Of a stretch of 64,000 bases of DNA, positions 51,758 to 60,772 are shown piece by piece (the stretch's first letter is position 1; each line of letters opens with the position of its first letter). This DNA is from Anaerolineales bacterium UBA2200 (GTDB taxonomy: Bacteria > Chloroflexota > Anaerolineae > UBA2200). The stretch spans positions 1 through 64,000 of the forward strand of contig DCVA01000042.1 in the NCBI GenBank assembly GCA_002327925.1. Reading direction: 5' to 3'. The notes beneath the pieces are model-generated. The model searched no databases and had not been told where the DNA came from. It was given only the letters and a program-made list of their open reading frames with translations. A program made the position numbers and the translations under genes.

Positions 51758-53683
51758 TTATCGCCATTGGCCAGGATTCTTCTGAAAAATGCTGTTGAGC
51801 GTAGTGTGATAGTTGGCGAAGTAGGCAGTCAGCACCTCATGGACAATTGCATCACTAATCTCTTCCCAACCCTGGCTTCCGTCAACTTTCTGCAGCACGC
51901 CAGCGGTCGGCTGCCCTGATGGGCGGTGGCTGGTGACCGTATCTGATGACCCGGAATGATCGGAAGGCGACTGCGCCAACCGCGCATAAGCAGTGGACAG
52001 GGTCGCCAGAAACCAGGCCGGCAATCCGTCGGAGGAACGTCCCTGTGCCACGGCAGGTGACACGTCGAGCCAGTAGGCCAGGTGCGGCTTCGGCGTAAGC
52101 AGGCGCAACGTTCGGGCCGCCAGACGCTTCTCCACGGCGTCCTCCCCGAAATAGGCAGACCAGTCGGCAAGCGTGTCAGCGACATAACGGTCGCAGATCA
52201 CGACCCGCCCGGCCAACAAGGGGAAGGTCACCCGCAGGGTGTACTTGCCGAGCAACTCGAGGGTGGTCAGCCAGGACCAGGCCCAACGCTTCCACGGCGA
52301 CCGAAGTTGTTCTTGGCTGGCCAGCACTCGGGCTTCTGTGTCCAGCGAGGTGTGATTCTGGCGTTGATGACCAATCAGCCGGTTGAGAAGGGAGATCCAG
52401 CCGGCCGACCCGCCTCGATTCCAGGAATGGTCGGCTCGGAGGTGGCACGTCCGGAAGGCGGACTGCAGCGCCCGGGCCTGAGTCGTCTTGCCACAGCCGT
52501 CGGTGCCGCTGAAGGCCACGAGCATGGCCGGCTGGCTGTGGATGTGCAATCGCAGCTTGATGCCGTAAGCGGTGTGGGTCGTGATGTCCTTCACTCTGCG
52601 CCTTGTACTGCGGCTTGGGTCTCTGGCGAACTTGGCGTAGGAGAAGCCCTTGCTAAACCAGAATGGAATGCGCAGCGGCAGCAGGGCTGATGCCGGCACG
52701 TCAGCCGGACGCGGCGTTCCGGCTCGCTCTGGGGTCGTAAGACGCAGCAACCATCTTTTAGCCCAGAAAGGAATACCCTGCCAGGCCTCTGTGAGGACGT
52801 CAGACGGGACCAGCGTATTCCCGTAGAGAGCACCCTCGGCATAAGCGAGCAGCACCAGGGAGACATTCAGCCCATCACGCCATCCCCTCCGCCCGGCAAC
52901 GCGGAATACTCTATTCCAGTCGATGCCCTCACGCAGGCAGTGCGTGCACTTGATCAGGTCGTGAAGTGTCAGACGCTTGTCCTCGATGAACCAGTGTGCC
53001 AGGTTGGTCAGCAGAGCGTCCTCCGGAGCAGGGATCGTAACCAGGTCATCATCGCTGGAGCGGCGACAGCGCTGCCAGAGTTCTTCCTCATTCACGAATG
53101 AGGTCACCCACCCGACATGCTCATGCACGTGGATGGCCGACACAGGGCGACCGGCGTGGAACTTGCGGAACAGATACTTGTGCGGCTCCTCCATGTTCGT
53201 CAGCTCGATGTACCCGAGCCGGTACAGAGTCTGTCTGACGCGCTCCACGTCCTCTGGTTTGTAAAGAATGTCCAGGTTGTCGCTCTTGAAGGGGAACGAA
53301 GGCGATATTCCGACGGGCTTGATGAAGACTCCGGAGATGCCTTCTGATGCGAGTGCGTCGTGCACCCACCTGTACTCGAGACGCATTGCAGCCAGCTCAT
53401 TAGCCTCGACGTCGCGGGCTTGCTCGAAAAGCGGATCACTCAGTATGGCCAGGGCTTGGTCGGGCCCTTCGCCCCGCATGTGACCGTCGAAGGAGCGCGA
53501 GCTGGAATGGATAGCCAGCAGCGGCACCTTGTTGGTGCGCAAGTACTGGAGCAAGCGCGCCGTGTCGCACGACATCCAGGGCAGCCCCGTGGGTCGCATC
53601 TGTTGGTCGTCGGCCAGGTAGACGGCGCAGACCTCCTCGGCGGGCAGCCGTGCCAGGCGGGTGGTTGGCGGCATCTTGCTCAT
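51758..53683 (-). CDS. nucleotidyltransferase-like / thymidylate-kinase-like fusion protein
   Basis: A 641-residue two-part protein. The N-terminal half (about 80-300) resembles the NTP_transf_5 / YP_ group of nucleotidyltransferase-fold proteins (SDNLDILYKPEDVERVRQTL, then AIHVHEHVGW). The C-terminal half (about 390-600) is a P-loop kinase of the thymidylate kinase family: VAFSGTDGCGKTTQARALQ, VICDRYVADTLADW. Such proteins recur in surface-polysaccharide and peptide-modification loci and are not normal dTMP kinases. The reaction is unknown. ATG coupling with the glycosyltransferase upstream places it in this operon. Confidence 0.8.
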   Translation of the reverse strand: MSKMPPTTRLARLPAEEVCAVYLADDQQMRPTGLPWMSCDTARLLQYLRTNKVPLLAIHSSSRSFDGHMRGEGPDQALAILSDPLFEQARDVEANELAAMRLEYRWVHDALASEGISGVFIKPVGISPSFPFKSDNLDILYKPEDVERVRQTLYRLGYIELTNMEEPHKYLFRKFHAGRPVSAIHVHEHVGWVTSFVNEEELWQRCRRSSDDDLVTIPAPEDALLTNLAHWFIEDKRLTLHDLIKCTHCLREGIDWNRVFRVAGRRGWRDGLNVSLVLLAYAEGALYGNTLVPSDVLTEAWQGIPFWAKRWLLRLTTPERAGTPRPADVPASALLPLRIPFWFSKGFSYAKFARDPSRSTRRRVKDITTHTAYGIKLRLHIHSQPAMLVAFSGTDGCGKTTQARALQSAFRTCHLRADHSWNRGGSAGWISLLNRLIGHQRQNHTSLDTEARVLASQEQLRSPWKRWAWSWLTTLELLGKYTLRVTFPLLAGRVVICDRYVADTLADWSAYFGEDAVEKRLAARTLRLLTPKPHLAYWLDVSPAVAQGRSSDGLPAWFLATLSTAYARLAQSPSDHSGSSDTVTSHRPSGQPTAGVLQKVDGSQGWEEISDAIVHEVLTAYFANYHTTLNSIFQKNPGQWR

Positions 53684-54777
53684 CGGGTTGCCTCGGGCTG
53701 CGCGGCGCGCGAAGGATTAGCGTTGTCGAACAGGAGGCCCTCCAAAGTCCCGGCCGCAGCGGCCCAGGTTCTGGCCGCGACGAGGGACCGAGTAGAGCTT
53801 GGGGAGGAGAGGGCCGCATCGATCAGGGCGCGCAGGTCGGTGCTGCCGTCCCAGTAGATCAGGCCGTTTCCTGCCGGGAAGACGTCGGCCAGTCCACCGA
53901 ATGGTGTGGTGACGATTGGCAGGTTGCAGGCCATTGCCTCTAGGACGGACAAGGGCAGCTCAATGGCAGCCGTTTCGCTCTCGGCAAGGAACAGGTACAG
54001 GTCGGAGAGGCGGTAGACGTCTTCAATGGCCGGCACGTATGTGTCTATGACCGTGACTCCCGCGGCGTGGAGACTAGCTCTGACCTGCTCGTCCGGTCGG
54101 GTGCTCGTGCTGGCCACCACAATGCCATGAACATCGGGCAATTCCTGCAGAGTCAGGAAAGCATCCAGACTGCGCTTGGTTTTGAGGTGCCCCACGTGAG
54201 TCACCACGCGAGCCGAATCCGTAAGCCCGTAGCGCTGTCGCAGAGTGGCTCTCTCCAATGGAGAGGGTGGTCGGAAGCGCTCTGTGTCCACAGCGGGGGG
54301 TAGAAGGGCAGTGCGGAATCCCAGGCCGCTCAGCGAGCGGCAGGTGCGCTCGGACTGGGCCAGGACCCAGTCAGGCACGAAGCGTCCGCCCCGGGGTGAG
54401 CCCATGCACCGCATCATGCGCCTGGTCAGAGACGAGTAGGGTCGCGGCTGGAGGGTTATCATCGCGGTATGCGCCGAAGGGTAGTATTGACCGAGAACCC
54501 GCGCGCGTACCACGCTGAAGAGAGTCGCACATGCGGTCGGCACGTACACGATGGCGTCTGGCTTGAAATGCCGTATCTCGCTGGCAAGGCCTCGGCCGAG
54601 GAAAAGGCGATTGACCTCGATATTGCGGATCGAGTACTCGGGGTCCGGCATTCCCCCCATGGTCAGGGTCAGAACCTCATGGGCGCTGCCCAGTTCCAGG
54701 GCTAGCCTTGTGGCAAGGTTCTTGATGCCCTCATCGTAGGGTCGCCGTAGACGCTCGGAGACGAGGCACACTCTCAT
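53680..54777 (-). CDS. family 4 glycosyltransferase
   Basis: A 365-residue GT-B protein. It starts MRVCLVSERLRRPYDEGIKN, which replaces the usual GG(A/V)E acceptor motif. The donor domain has VVTHVGHLKTKRSLDAFLTL and FLAESETAAIELPLSVLEAM followed by ACNLPIVTTPFGGLADVF. The GPGTP-type loop is not obvious. Both its ends overlap neighbours by 4 nt. Substrate unknown. Confidence 0.85.
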   Translation of the reverse strand: MRVCLVSERLRRPYDEGIKNLATRLALELGSAHEVLTLTMGGMPDPEYSIRNIEVNRLFLGRGLASEIRHFKPDAIVYVPTACATLFSVVRARVLGQYYPSAHTAMITLQPRPYSSLTRRMMRCMGSPRGGRFVPDWVLAQSERTCRSLSGLGFRTALLPPAVDTERFRPPSPLERATLRQRYGLTDSARVVTHVGHLKTKRSLDAFLTLQELPDVHGIVVASTSTRPDEQVRASLHAAGVTVIDTYVPAIEDVYRLSDLYLFLAESETAAIELPLSVLEAMACNLPIVTTPFGGLADVFPAGNGLIYWDGSTDLRALIDAALSSPSSTRSLVAARTWAAAAGTLEGLLFDNANPSRAAQPEATR

Positions 54778-56027
54778 CGCCGCCCCCGCTCGTGGATGTC
54801 CCGTGACTGAGGGGCCGATTCGGAAGCGACAAGGTAGTAGACCTCGCGGTATTTGAGCGCCACCTGCTGCAAGCGGAATCTGGTTCCGGCTTGCTTCCGT
54901 GCCAGAGTTCCCATACGCAACCTGAGTGCGCGATCACCCAGAAGTCGCTCCAGACTGCGAGCGATCCCGGCGCTACTACCGGCGTCGACCAGGAGCCCCG
55001 TCTCTCCGTCCGCTACCAGGTCGGGAATCCCGCCAACTCTGGTAGCCACCACTGGCTTGCCTGCAGCCATTGCCTCGATGACAGCCATGGGAGCGTTTTC
55101 CTGTCTGGATGGCAGCACAACGACGGCGCACTCCGAGTATTCGTTCAGGAGCCGCTCGCGATCCAGCATGCCGAGGAACTCTACCTGTCCCTGCAGGTTG
55201 TTCTCGGAGACAAAAGTCCTCAGCGTTTGCTCATAACGGGGGCTTGTCGTGCGTCCGGCGAGGCGGAGTCTGGGTGTGCTGTCGCCCGAGCTGACAACTG
55301 TGGCGGGCAAAAGCTCTCTGAATGCCCGCAACAAGGTAAGAATATCCTTGACTTCGGTTATGGTGCCAACGAAGAGCACCCGGGAGGCCTCTTCACGATT
55401 CTCGAGGGAGAAGAAGTCATCGGGGAGCGGGTTGTCAATCCGATGCCATCTGGCCCGCGTCTTGCCCTCGTACTCGCGCATGACGTAAGGGCTGATGGCG
55501 ATGGCGTGCTCCACCCGGCGCATGGCCAGCCAGGAGTAGTACATCTCCATGTACAACCGCAGCCGCTCCGCCAGACCCCTGTGCGCATAGCTGGGGGCCT
55601 CACGGAAGGGCACACCATGGACCGTCAACACGGTCGGTAACCCTGCCCTCAACGAAGCGACGGCATAGTGCCCGCTGTGAGGATTCACCACTTCGGGCGC
55701 CAGCCCTCTGAGCATTGTGGCTACTTTCCCGACAGCTGTGATCGTGTTGGGAATAACCCGCCGGCGGGGCATGGATCGAAAGTGAAAGGCTACCCCCCGT
55801 TCACAAGCCTCTCTATCCTCCGGTACCTCGGAATGGCAGTGCACCACGTGAACATCCAGGTCGGGCATTGTCTGCAGACCCTGCACCAGGTGGTACGCTA
55901 CGGCACGCACCCCGCCTGGGATGCGCGTCGGATCCAGAGGATAGGCAGCAGGCAAGGCGACCTTCAGTTTCGTCGTACGTGAAGGCTGTGGTGGACTGAC
56001 GCGTGGTTCCGTGGCCGTCATCGACAT
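54774..56027 (-). CDS. family 4 glycosyltransferase
   Basis: A 417-residue GT-B enzyme. The acceptor loop is PGGVRAVAYHLVQGLQ; the donor domain has VLFVGTITEVKDILTLLRAF and PSRQENAPMAVIEAMAAGKP. The first about 20 residues (TATEPRVSPPQPSRTT) are polar and non-conserved. It follows the methyltransferase gene after 5 nt. Together with 58064-59263 it makes a pair of similar transferases, possibly successive steps. Confidence 0.88.
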   Translation of the reverse strand: MSMTATEPRVSPPQPSRTTKLKVALPAAYPLDPTRIPGGVRAVAYHLVQGLQTMPDLDVHVVHCHSEVPEDREACERGVAFHFRSMPRRRVIPNTITAVGKVATMLRGLAPEVVNPHSGHYAVASLRAGLPTVLTVHGVPFREAPSYAHRGLAERLRLYMEMYYSWLAMRRVEHAIAISPYVMREYEGKTRARWHRIDNPLPDDFFSLENREEASRVLFVGTITEVKDILTLLRAFRELLPATVVSSGDSTPRLRLAGRTTSPRYEQTLRTFVSENNLQGQVEFLGMLDRERLLNEYSECAVVVLPSRQENAPMAVIEAMAAGKPVVATRVGGIPDLVADGETGLLVDAGSSAGIARSLERLLGDRALRLRMGTLARKQAGTRFRLQQVALKYREVYYLVASESAPQSRDIHERGRR

Positions 56028-56032
56028 CGCTC

Positions 56033-56977
56033 TCAGGCGTCGTTCTCAGCGGGGATGGGCAGCTTCTGCAGGCACAGGGTCAGGTCAGGAAGGAACGCCG
56101 CAATGGGGACTCCCGACCAGCGGCATACGGTGTGGTCCAGCAGGCGGAACAGGCCGACGTAGGCGCTCTTGAGGCCGCGCCTGAGAGCGCTCTGAGGTCT
56201 TTCGAGGTCCACCGTGCCTTCGACTTCGTCCTTGCCTCGAGAGCGTACGATGGCGAAAGGGTGACAGCGCAAGGCAGAGGCAATTTCGAAGTAACTCGCC
56301 CCGCGGATACCCATGGTCAGCAACTCCGCCTCTGACTTGTCCGGCTCGATCCGGCCGCGCCAGATCCCGTAGCGACGGGCGAGCGGGACGGGCATCCAGG
56401 GTACCCACCACAGCTGAGTGGTGTGCCCATCGTATGGAGACAGCCGGTTAGGTGTCTCCGTGATATACAGGCAGCCCCCTGGCTCAAGCACGCGCCACAC
56501 TTCCCGGATGTACTGGCCCCTGTCTGGCGGCGGAATGTGCTCCAGGACCGCATTGCAGACGCAAACCTGGAAAGAGCCCGCGGCAAAGGGGAGATGACGG
56601 GTGTCGGGCAAATGGAGGATGTGGACCGAGTCCTCCACAGCATCTTCCGCCACTCGGATCTGGGCGGCCGCGGCGAGATGCTCGTCTGGCTCTATCCCTG
56701 TGACTATGGCGCCGAGTCTACTCCACGCCACGGACGAAGCACCAGCGCCGCAGCCAAAGTCCAGGAGGCGCTTGTCGCGGATGTCAAGGTAACGACTCAG
56801 CACCACCGCCTCACGTGTCAGGATCTTGTCCGCACGGCTCAACTCATCCTGCAGCCATTTGCCGGGCTTGCAAGGCCGGAGCGCTTCCACGAGGCGTTCG
56901 CTGTAGTGAGTGTCCAGCTTCTCAGCGGTTTGGCGGCCCCTGCCGGTCTGGTTATCGCTCTCCACCGGGTACATCAT
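56033..56977 (-). CDS. class I SAM-dependent methyltransferase
   Basis: A 314-residue protein with a Rossmann methyltransferase domain in residues 40-190: motif I LLDFGCGAGASSVAWSRLG, the acidic ribose ligand in GIEPDEH, and VCNAVLEHIPPPDRG, typical of Methyltransf_11. The C-terminal 110 residues include a hydrophobic end (VYLFRLLD-like segment near 270). It could methylate a sugar or terminate chain growth. ATG 56977 and 56974 are both possible; they overlap the stop of the radical SAM gene. Confidence 0.88.
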   Translation of the reverse strand: MMYPVESDNQTGRGRQTAEKLDTHYSERLVEALRPCKPGKWLQDELSRADKILTREAVVLSRYLDIRDKRLLDFGCGAGASSVAWSRLGAIVTGIEPDEHLAAAAQIRVAEDAVEDSVHILHLPDTRHLPFAAGSFQVCVCNAVLEHIPPPDRGQYIREVWRVLEPGGCLYITETPNRLSPYDGHTTQLWWVPWMPVPLARRYGIWRGRIEPDKSEAELLTMGIRGASYFEIASALRCHPFAIVRSRGKDEVEGTVDLERPQSALRRGLKSAYVGLFRLLDHTVCRWSGVPIAAFLPDLTLCLQKLPIPAENDA

Positions 56978-58071
56978 CCTCCCCGCATCAGAAAACCCAG
57001 GTACTTGAACAGGTCTTTACGCCAGGCGATGTTGACCATACAACCACTGTTGCAGTTGAGGCAGGCCCCACTCTTCATTGCGCTGCGCATGGCGCTGGCC
57101 TTTTCGCTGAAGTACAACTTGGAGCAGGAACCGCTCTCCAGACAATTGCCGATGTTCGCGGCAGTTTCGCAGACTCGGATGTTCCCAGCCGCATCCAGGA
57201 CCAGAGAGTCGACGAGAAACGCACAGGGGCTCTGCCTTGGTCGTCCTTTTGCATACATGTGCAACATATCCGCCCAGTAACTGGCCATAGGGTTGCGGAG
57301 GGATCTTCCCGAAGCCAGCCTCTGCAGCAGGGCGTGCAGAGCAGGCCGGTCGTCTTCAGTAAAGTCAAGAACGGACTGCTGTGCGATGTTGTTTACGTAT
57401 GTATCGTGGAAGCCAACCAGCTGGTATCCCAGGTCGACGTCGCGTTGCAGACACCAGTCTGCGAGGGTCTGCAGATGGGGCAAGGTGAGATGGCAGACGA
57501 CGCAACCGACACCGAGGTAGAACCCGTACTTCTTCCGCAGTTGCCCTAGTCCCTCCAGGGTCTGCTCGACCTTGGCGAAGGCGTTCGGAATGTTGCGCAT
57601 GCGGTCGTGTATTTCGCCCACACCATCCAACGAGACAGAGATGCTGAGGCGAATACCCCGCTCGGCGCAACGGCGGGCAATGTCACCATAGAGACTTATA
57701 ACCCGATCCGGGGCGAGCCCGTTCGTAATCAACGAAAGTGAGAAGAGCGAAGGCATGCACTCGAAGCACGCCTCCACCAACTCGACCAGGTCGGGGCGCA
57801 GTGTGGGCTCGCCGCCTGAGAGCATGAGTCGCTCCACTCCGCGGAACAGGGGGTCGGCAAGCAGAGTAGCGAACTGGGCAAGGGTCAGTTCTGGCTGGGG
57901 TTCCGCGCTCCAAATGCTGCACATGACACAGCGCGAGTTGCAGCGATAGGTCACATCGATTACCAGCTGCCGAAGCGGAACGCGCCGGAATCGGCGCAAC
58001 ACGTTGTACTCGTATACGCCGTGCAGCAGGCTGCCCAGCGTCGAAAGGCGCTTTGCCACTGGGCTAGACAT
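56974..58071 (-). CDS. radical SAM protein with C-terminal cysteine-rich (SPASM-like) region
   Basis: A 365-residue radical SAM enzyme. The cluster motif CNSRCVMC lies in LVIDVTYRCNSRCVMCSIWS, followed by LMLSGGEPTLRPDL. Near the C-terminus, further cysteines (VCETAANIGNC, ACLNCNSGC) form a SPASM- or twitch-like auxiliary cluster site. Such enzymes modify peptides, sugars or tRNA. In this locus a sugar or aglycone modification is a guess. ATG 58071 follows AGGTGG; the frame extends to 58095 inside the previous gene. Confidence 0.87.
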   Translation of the reverse strand: MSSPVAKRLSTLGSLLHGVYEYNVLRRFRRVPLRQLVIDVTYRCNSRCVMCSIWSAEPQPELTLAQFATLLADPLFRGVERLMLSGGEPTLRPDLVELVEACFECMPSLFSLSLITNGLAPDRVISLYGDIARRCAERGIRLSISVSLDGVGEIHDRMRNIPNAFAKVEQTLEGLGQLRKKYGFYLGVGCVVCHLTLPHLQTLADWCLQRDVDLGYQLVGFHDTYVNNIAQQSVLDFTEDDRPALHALLQRLASGRSLRNPMASYWADMLHMYAKGRPRQSPCAFLVDSLVLDAAGNIRVCETAANIGNCLESGSCSKLYFSEKASAMRSAMKSGACLNCNSGCMVNIAWRKDLFKYLGFLMRGG

Positions 58072-59263
58072 TGGTGGAACCACCTGTGATCTCATAGTAC
58101 GCTGCGCGCGTGGCGCGGGCTACTGCCAGCGACCGAAAGCGTGTCTCAGCCAGGAGTCGCCCCCGTGAGCCCATGCGCCTCTGGCGCTCTGGATCCATCA
58201 GCAGACCGGCGAGGGCACTCGCCCAGGCAGCAGTATCACCATAGTCCAACAGAATGCCGCTCTGACCCTCCTCGACCATGTAAGGCATTCCGCATACCCG
58301 GTTCGTAACCACCGGGCGGCCGGCAGCCATTGCCTCGGCAACGGCGACCGGGCTGGTCTCCTGAAGGGATGGAATGGCAACCAGGGCAGCGTTCTGGTAC
58401 TCTGAGGCTACCTGGTCCATGCTGAGAGAGCCGAGGAATGTCACTGCCTCGTCAAGGTTGTGCTCGGAGATGAAGCGGCGGCAGGCAGCATAGTAGTCAG
58501 GGGCGGCATCCACTTCCCCCGCCACTCGCAGTCCCGCCGAGGGGATGCCGCGCCTGACCAGCTCAAACACTCTCAGGAGTTCAAGGAGCCCCTTGCGCGG
58601 AATGACTCGCCCGACATACACGATGGTGCTCTGGCTGATCGGGTCACCTACAGTGAAGAACCGATCATCTACCGGGTTTTCAATACGGAAGACACGACCG
58701 CGGAAGGCGAAGGAAGGAAACGCGTCTGAGATGCTCTGTATCTCCCGTTCGACGTAGGGACTGATCGAGACCAGATGCTTGACCCTCGCCAACGCATAGC
58801 GCTCGTAATAGCTGTCCAGCACGCCACGCGCTCGCCCGAACGGATTTTGCCCATTTCCCATCTCAATCGGGTTGCTGGAGGCGGCCGCTGCTTCCCGGAA
58901 CGTGAGGCCGTGCACGGTCACAAGGTGAGGGCACGGGGCACCGAGAGCAGCCAGAGTGTACAGCCCGGTCCCCTGGGCGTGTACAAGATCCGGCCCAATG
59001 CGCTCGAGGGTGCGCCGCAAGCCGGTGACATCGCGCATGTGAAACGTCACACGCCCGAACCTTCTGCGCTGTCGGATGTGCAAGGGTAGACCCGCGGAAG
59101 TCCGCCGCTCTTCGGTGCCGCTGCCCGGCTGGCAGGTGACGACGTGCAGCTCCAGGTCGGGGAATGATTGCAGACTCCGCAGAAGAGGCACCATCACGGC
59201 CTCAACTCCACCCACTATCCGGCTCTCATCGAGCGGATACTGACCGAGCATCGCAACACGCAT
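58064..59263 (-). CDS. family 4 glycosyltransferase
   Basis: A 399-residue GT-B enzyme. GGVEAVMVPLLRSLQ is the acceptor loop; the donor domain shows IVYVGRVIPRKGLLELLRVF and IPSLQETSPVAVAEAMAAGR. GTG 59266 or ATG 59263 overlaps the stop of the Wzy gene. It has the same organisation as the glycosyltransferase at 54774-56027, though the sequences have diverged. Confidence 0.88.
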   Translation of the reverse strand: MRVAMLGQYPLDESRIVGGVEAVMVPLLRSLQSFPDLELHVVTCQPGSGTEERRTSAGLPLHIRQRRRFGRVTFHMRDVTGLRRTLERIGPDLVHAQGTGLYTLAALGAPCPHLVTVHGLTFREAAAASSNPIEMGNGQNPFGRARGVLDSYYERYALARVKHLVSISPYVEREIQSISDAFPSFAFRGRVFRIENPVDDRFFTVGDPISQSTIVYVGRVIPRKGLLELLRVFELVRRGIPSAGLRVAGEVDAAPDYYAACRRFISEHNLDEAVTFLGSLSMDQVASEYQNAALVAIPSLQETSPVAVAEAMAAGRPVVTNRVCGMPYMVEEGQSGILLDYGDTAAWASALAGLLMDPERQRRMGSRGRLLAETRFRSLAVARATRAAYYEITGGSTNV

Positions 59264-60762
59264 CACCTCTGGGCCTCACTCGTCCCGGGCAGGGCGGCAA
59301 TCGCTCTGGAATCTGACAGAAGCCGTCGTCTGTGTTCCTCGCGCAGATGGCTGACGTATCCAAGAGTCGTGCCCCCAATAGCGAAGAGAACCAGGGTGGT
59401 AAAGTTGTTGGCATAGATATCGATGGCGGCCGCTGACACGGCGTAGGCGGCTACTGAGGCACACGCAGATACCAGGAGGGCACGGTCAGCGCCGAATTCG
59501 CGCCATGTGCGGTGAGTCATGGCGATCATTTCGAGCATCATGGCCAGGAATATCGTCACGTAGGGGAGGAGAGTCACCAGGCCCATAGTGGTGAGCACCA
59601 GGACATAGGTGTTGTGCGGCGTTGGCAAATCCCAGGCCATCAGCTCCCAGTGGCCGCCGTACTGTATGTAGTAGCTGGCAAAGTTGCCAAACCCCACTCC
59701 GAAAAGCGGGTTCTCCCGGGCCATGCGGAGGCTGACTTCCAGTAGATTGAGCCGAAAACGAATCGAGTTGACGTTGGATAGCCGCTCAGTGACGATGGTG
59801 CTCTGACTGACGTCCTCACTGTAGATGACCACCAGACAGGCGACAATCACCACGATAGGCAGCAGGACGCGTCGATACTCTGGTTCAAGCAGTATCATGA
59901 CCAGCAGGCCGGCGGCCAACGCAAGCCAGGCGCCGCGATTGTAGCAGGCATAGTTGCCGATGACAGCGAGAGCGAACATGCCTCCGTAAGTGAACCTGGA
60001 GAAGGGCGTTTTGGCTCGCTTGAATCGGTAAAAGGCGATGGGAGCGATCATGGCCAGAATGGTGGCAAGAAAGGCGGCATTCTGGAGCAGGCCCACGATC
60101 TTGCGCAGGTGACGAGTGTAGACCATGGTGCGCCCAGGCGTGTAGAAGAGCGGTTGTCCTGTGAGATGCTCGTAGAACAGCACAAAGCACAGGTATAGCT
60201 CAATCACCATCAGGACTGCCGTGAGCTTGTCTATGCCCTTGTTCTCGTCGTAGAGGTTTTTTGCCAGGACGAAGAACAGGAAGGGAGCGATGAACTTGTC
60301 CAGTACCAGCTGCAGGGTGGAATTGATGCCCCCCAGCGACGCCGAGAGGGATGGAATCATGAACAGGCACACCAGGAACATGGCCACTTCGACCATACCG
60401 AAGCGGCGCAGATGACGCTTGCGGGTGGCCAGTTGTGCGAGCCACACCACACACAAGAGGGCGACCGACAGGCGGCTCAGACTCAGGTCAGGAATGCCTG
60501 AGGGCATGTGGATGTTGAGGTACCAGAAGATGGTGAAGGGCTCCAGGATCAACCAGAGGAAGAGCCCGTTGATCGGGCTGATCAGAATGGTGATCAGCAC
60601 CGAGCCGAGTCCCACGAAGCGCACAGCATCGGACCAATCGGCGGACGACAGCAATGATCCTATACCCATCGCTGCGCCCAGACCCACCAGGACAGTGATG
60701 GCAATCCCCAGCCAGCTGATCCAGGATGCTGATGTTCTTTTGGCGACCTGCGTCTGATCCAC
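59263..60762 (-). CDS. O-antigen ligase/polymerase (Wzy_C family), second copy
   Basis: A 499-residue membrane protein with about 12 TM segments. Family signatures are CYNRGAWLALAAGLLVMILL before the main loop, and ARENPLFGVGFGNFASYY and LPTPHNTYVLVLTTMGLV within and after it. GTG 60762 is used because the long upstream extension would run through the next gene and is not membrane-like. The locus therefore has its own polymerase or ligase, separate from the copy at 28860. Confidence 0.87.
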   Translation of the reverse strand: MDQTQVAKRTSASWISWLGIAITVLVGLGAAMGIGSLLSSADWSDAVRFVGLGSVLITILISPINGLFLWLILEPFTIFWYLNIHMPSGIPDLSLSRLSVALLCVVWLAQLATRKRHLRRFGMVEVAMFLVCLFMIPSLSASLGGINSTLQLVLDKFIAPFLFFVLAKNLYDENKGIDKLTAVLMVIELYLCFVLFYEHLTGQPLFYTPGRTMVYTRHLRKIVGLLQNAAFLATILAMIAPIAFYRFKRAKTPFSRFTYGGMFALAVIGNYACYNRGAWLALAAGLLVMILLEPEYRRVLLPIVVIVACLVVIYSEDVSQSTIVTERLSNVNSIRFRLNLLEVSLRMARENPLFGVGFGNFASYYIQYGGHWELMAWDLPTPHNTYVLVLTTMGLVTLLPYVTIFLAMMLEMIAMTHRTWREFGADRALLVSACASVAAYAVSAAAIDIYANNFTTLVLFAIGGTTLGYVSHLREEHRRRLLSDSRAIAALPGTSEAQR

Positions 60763-60772
60763 TGCTAGCCTT

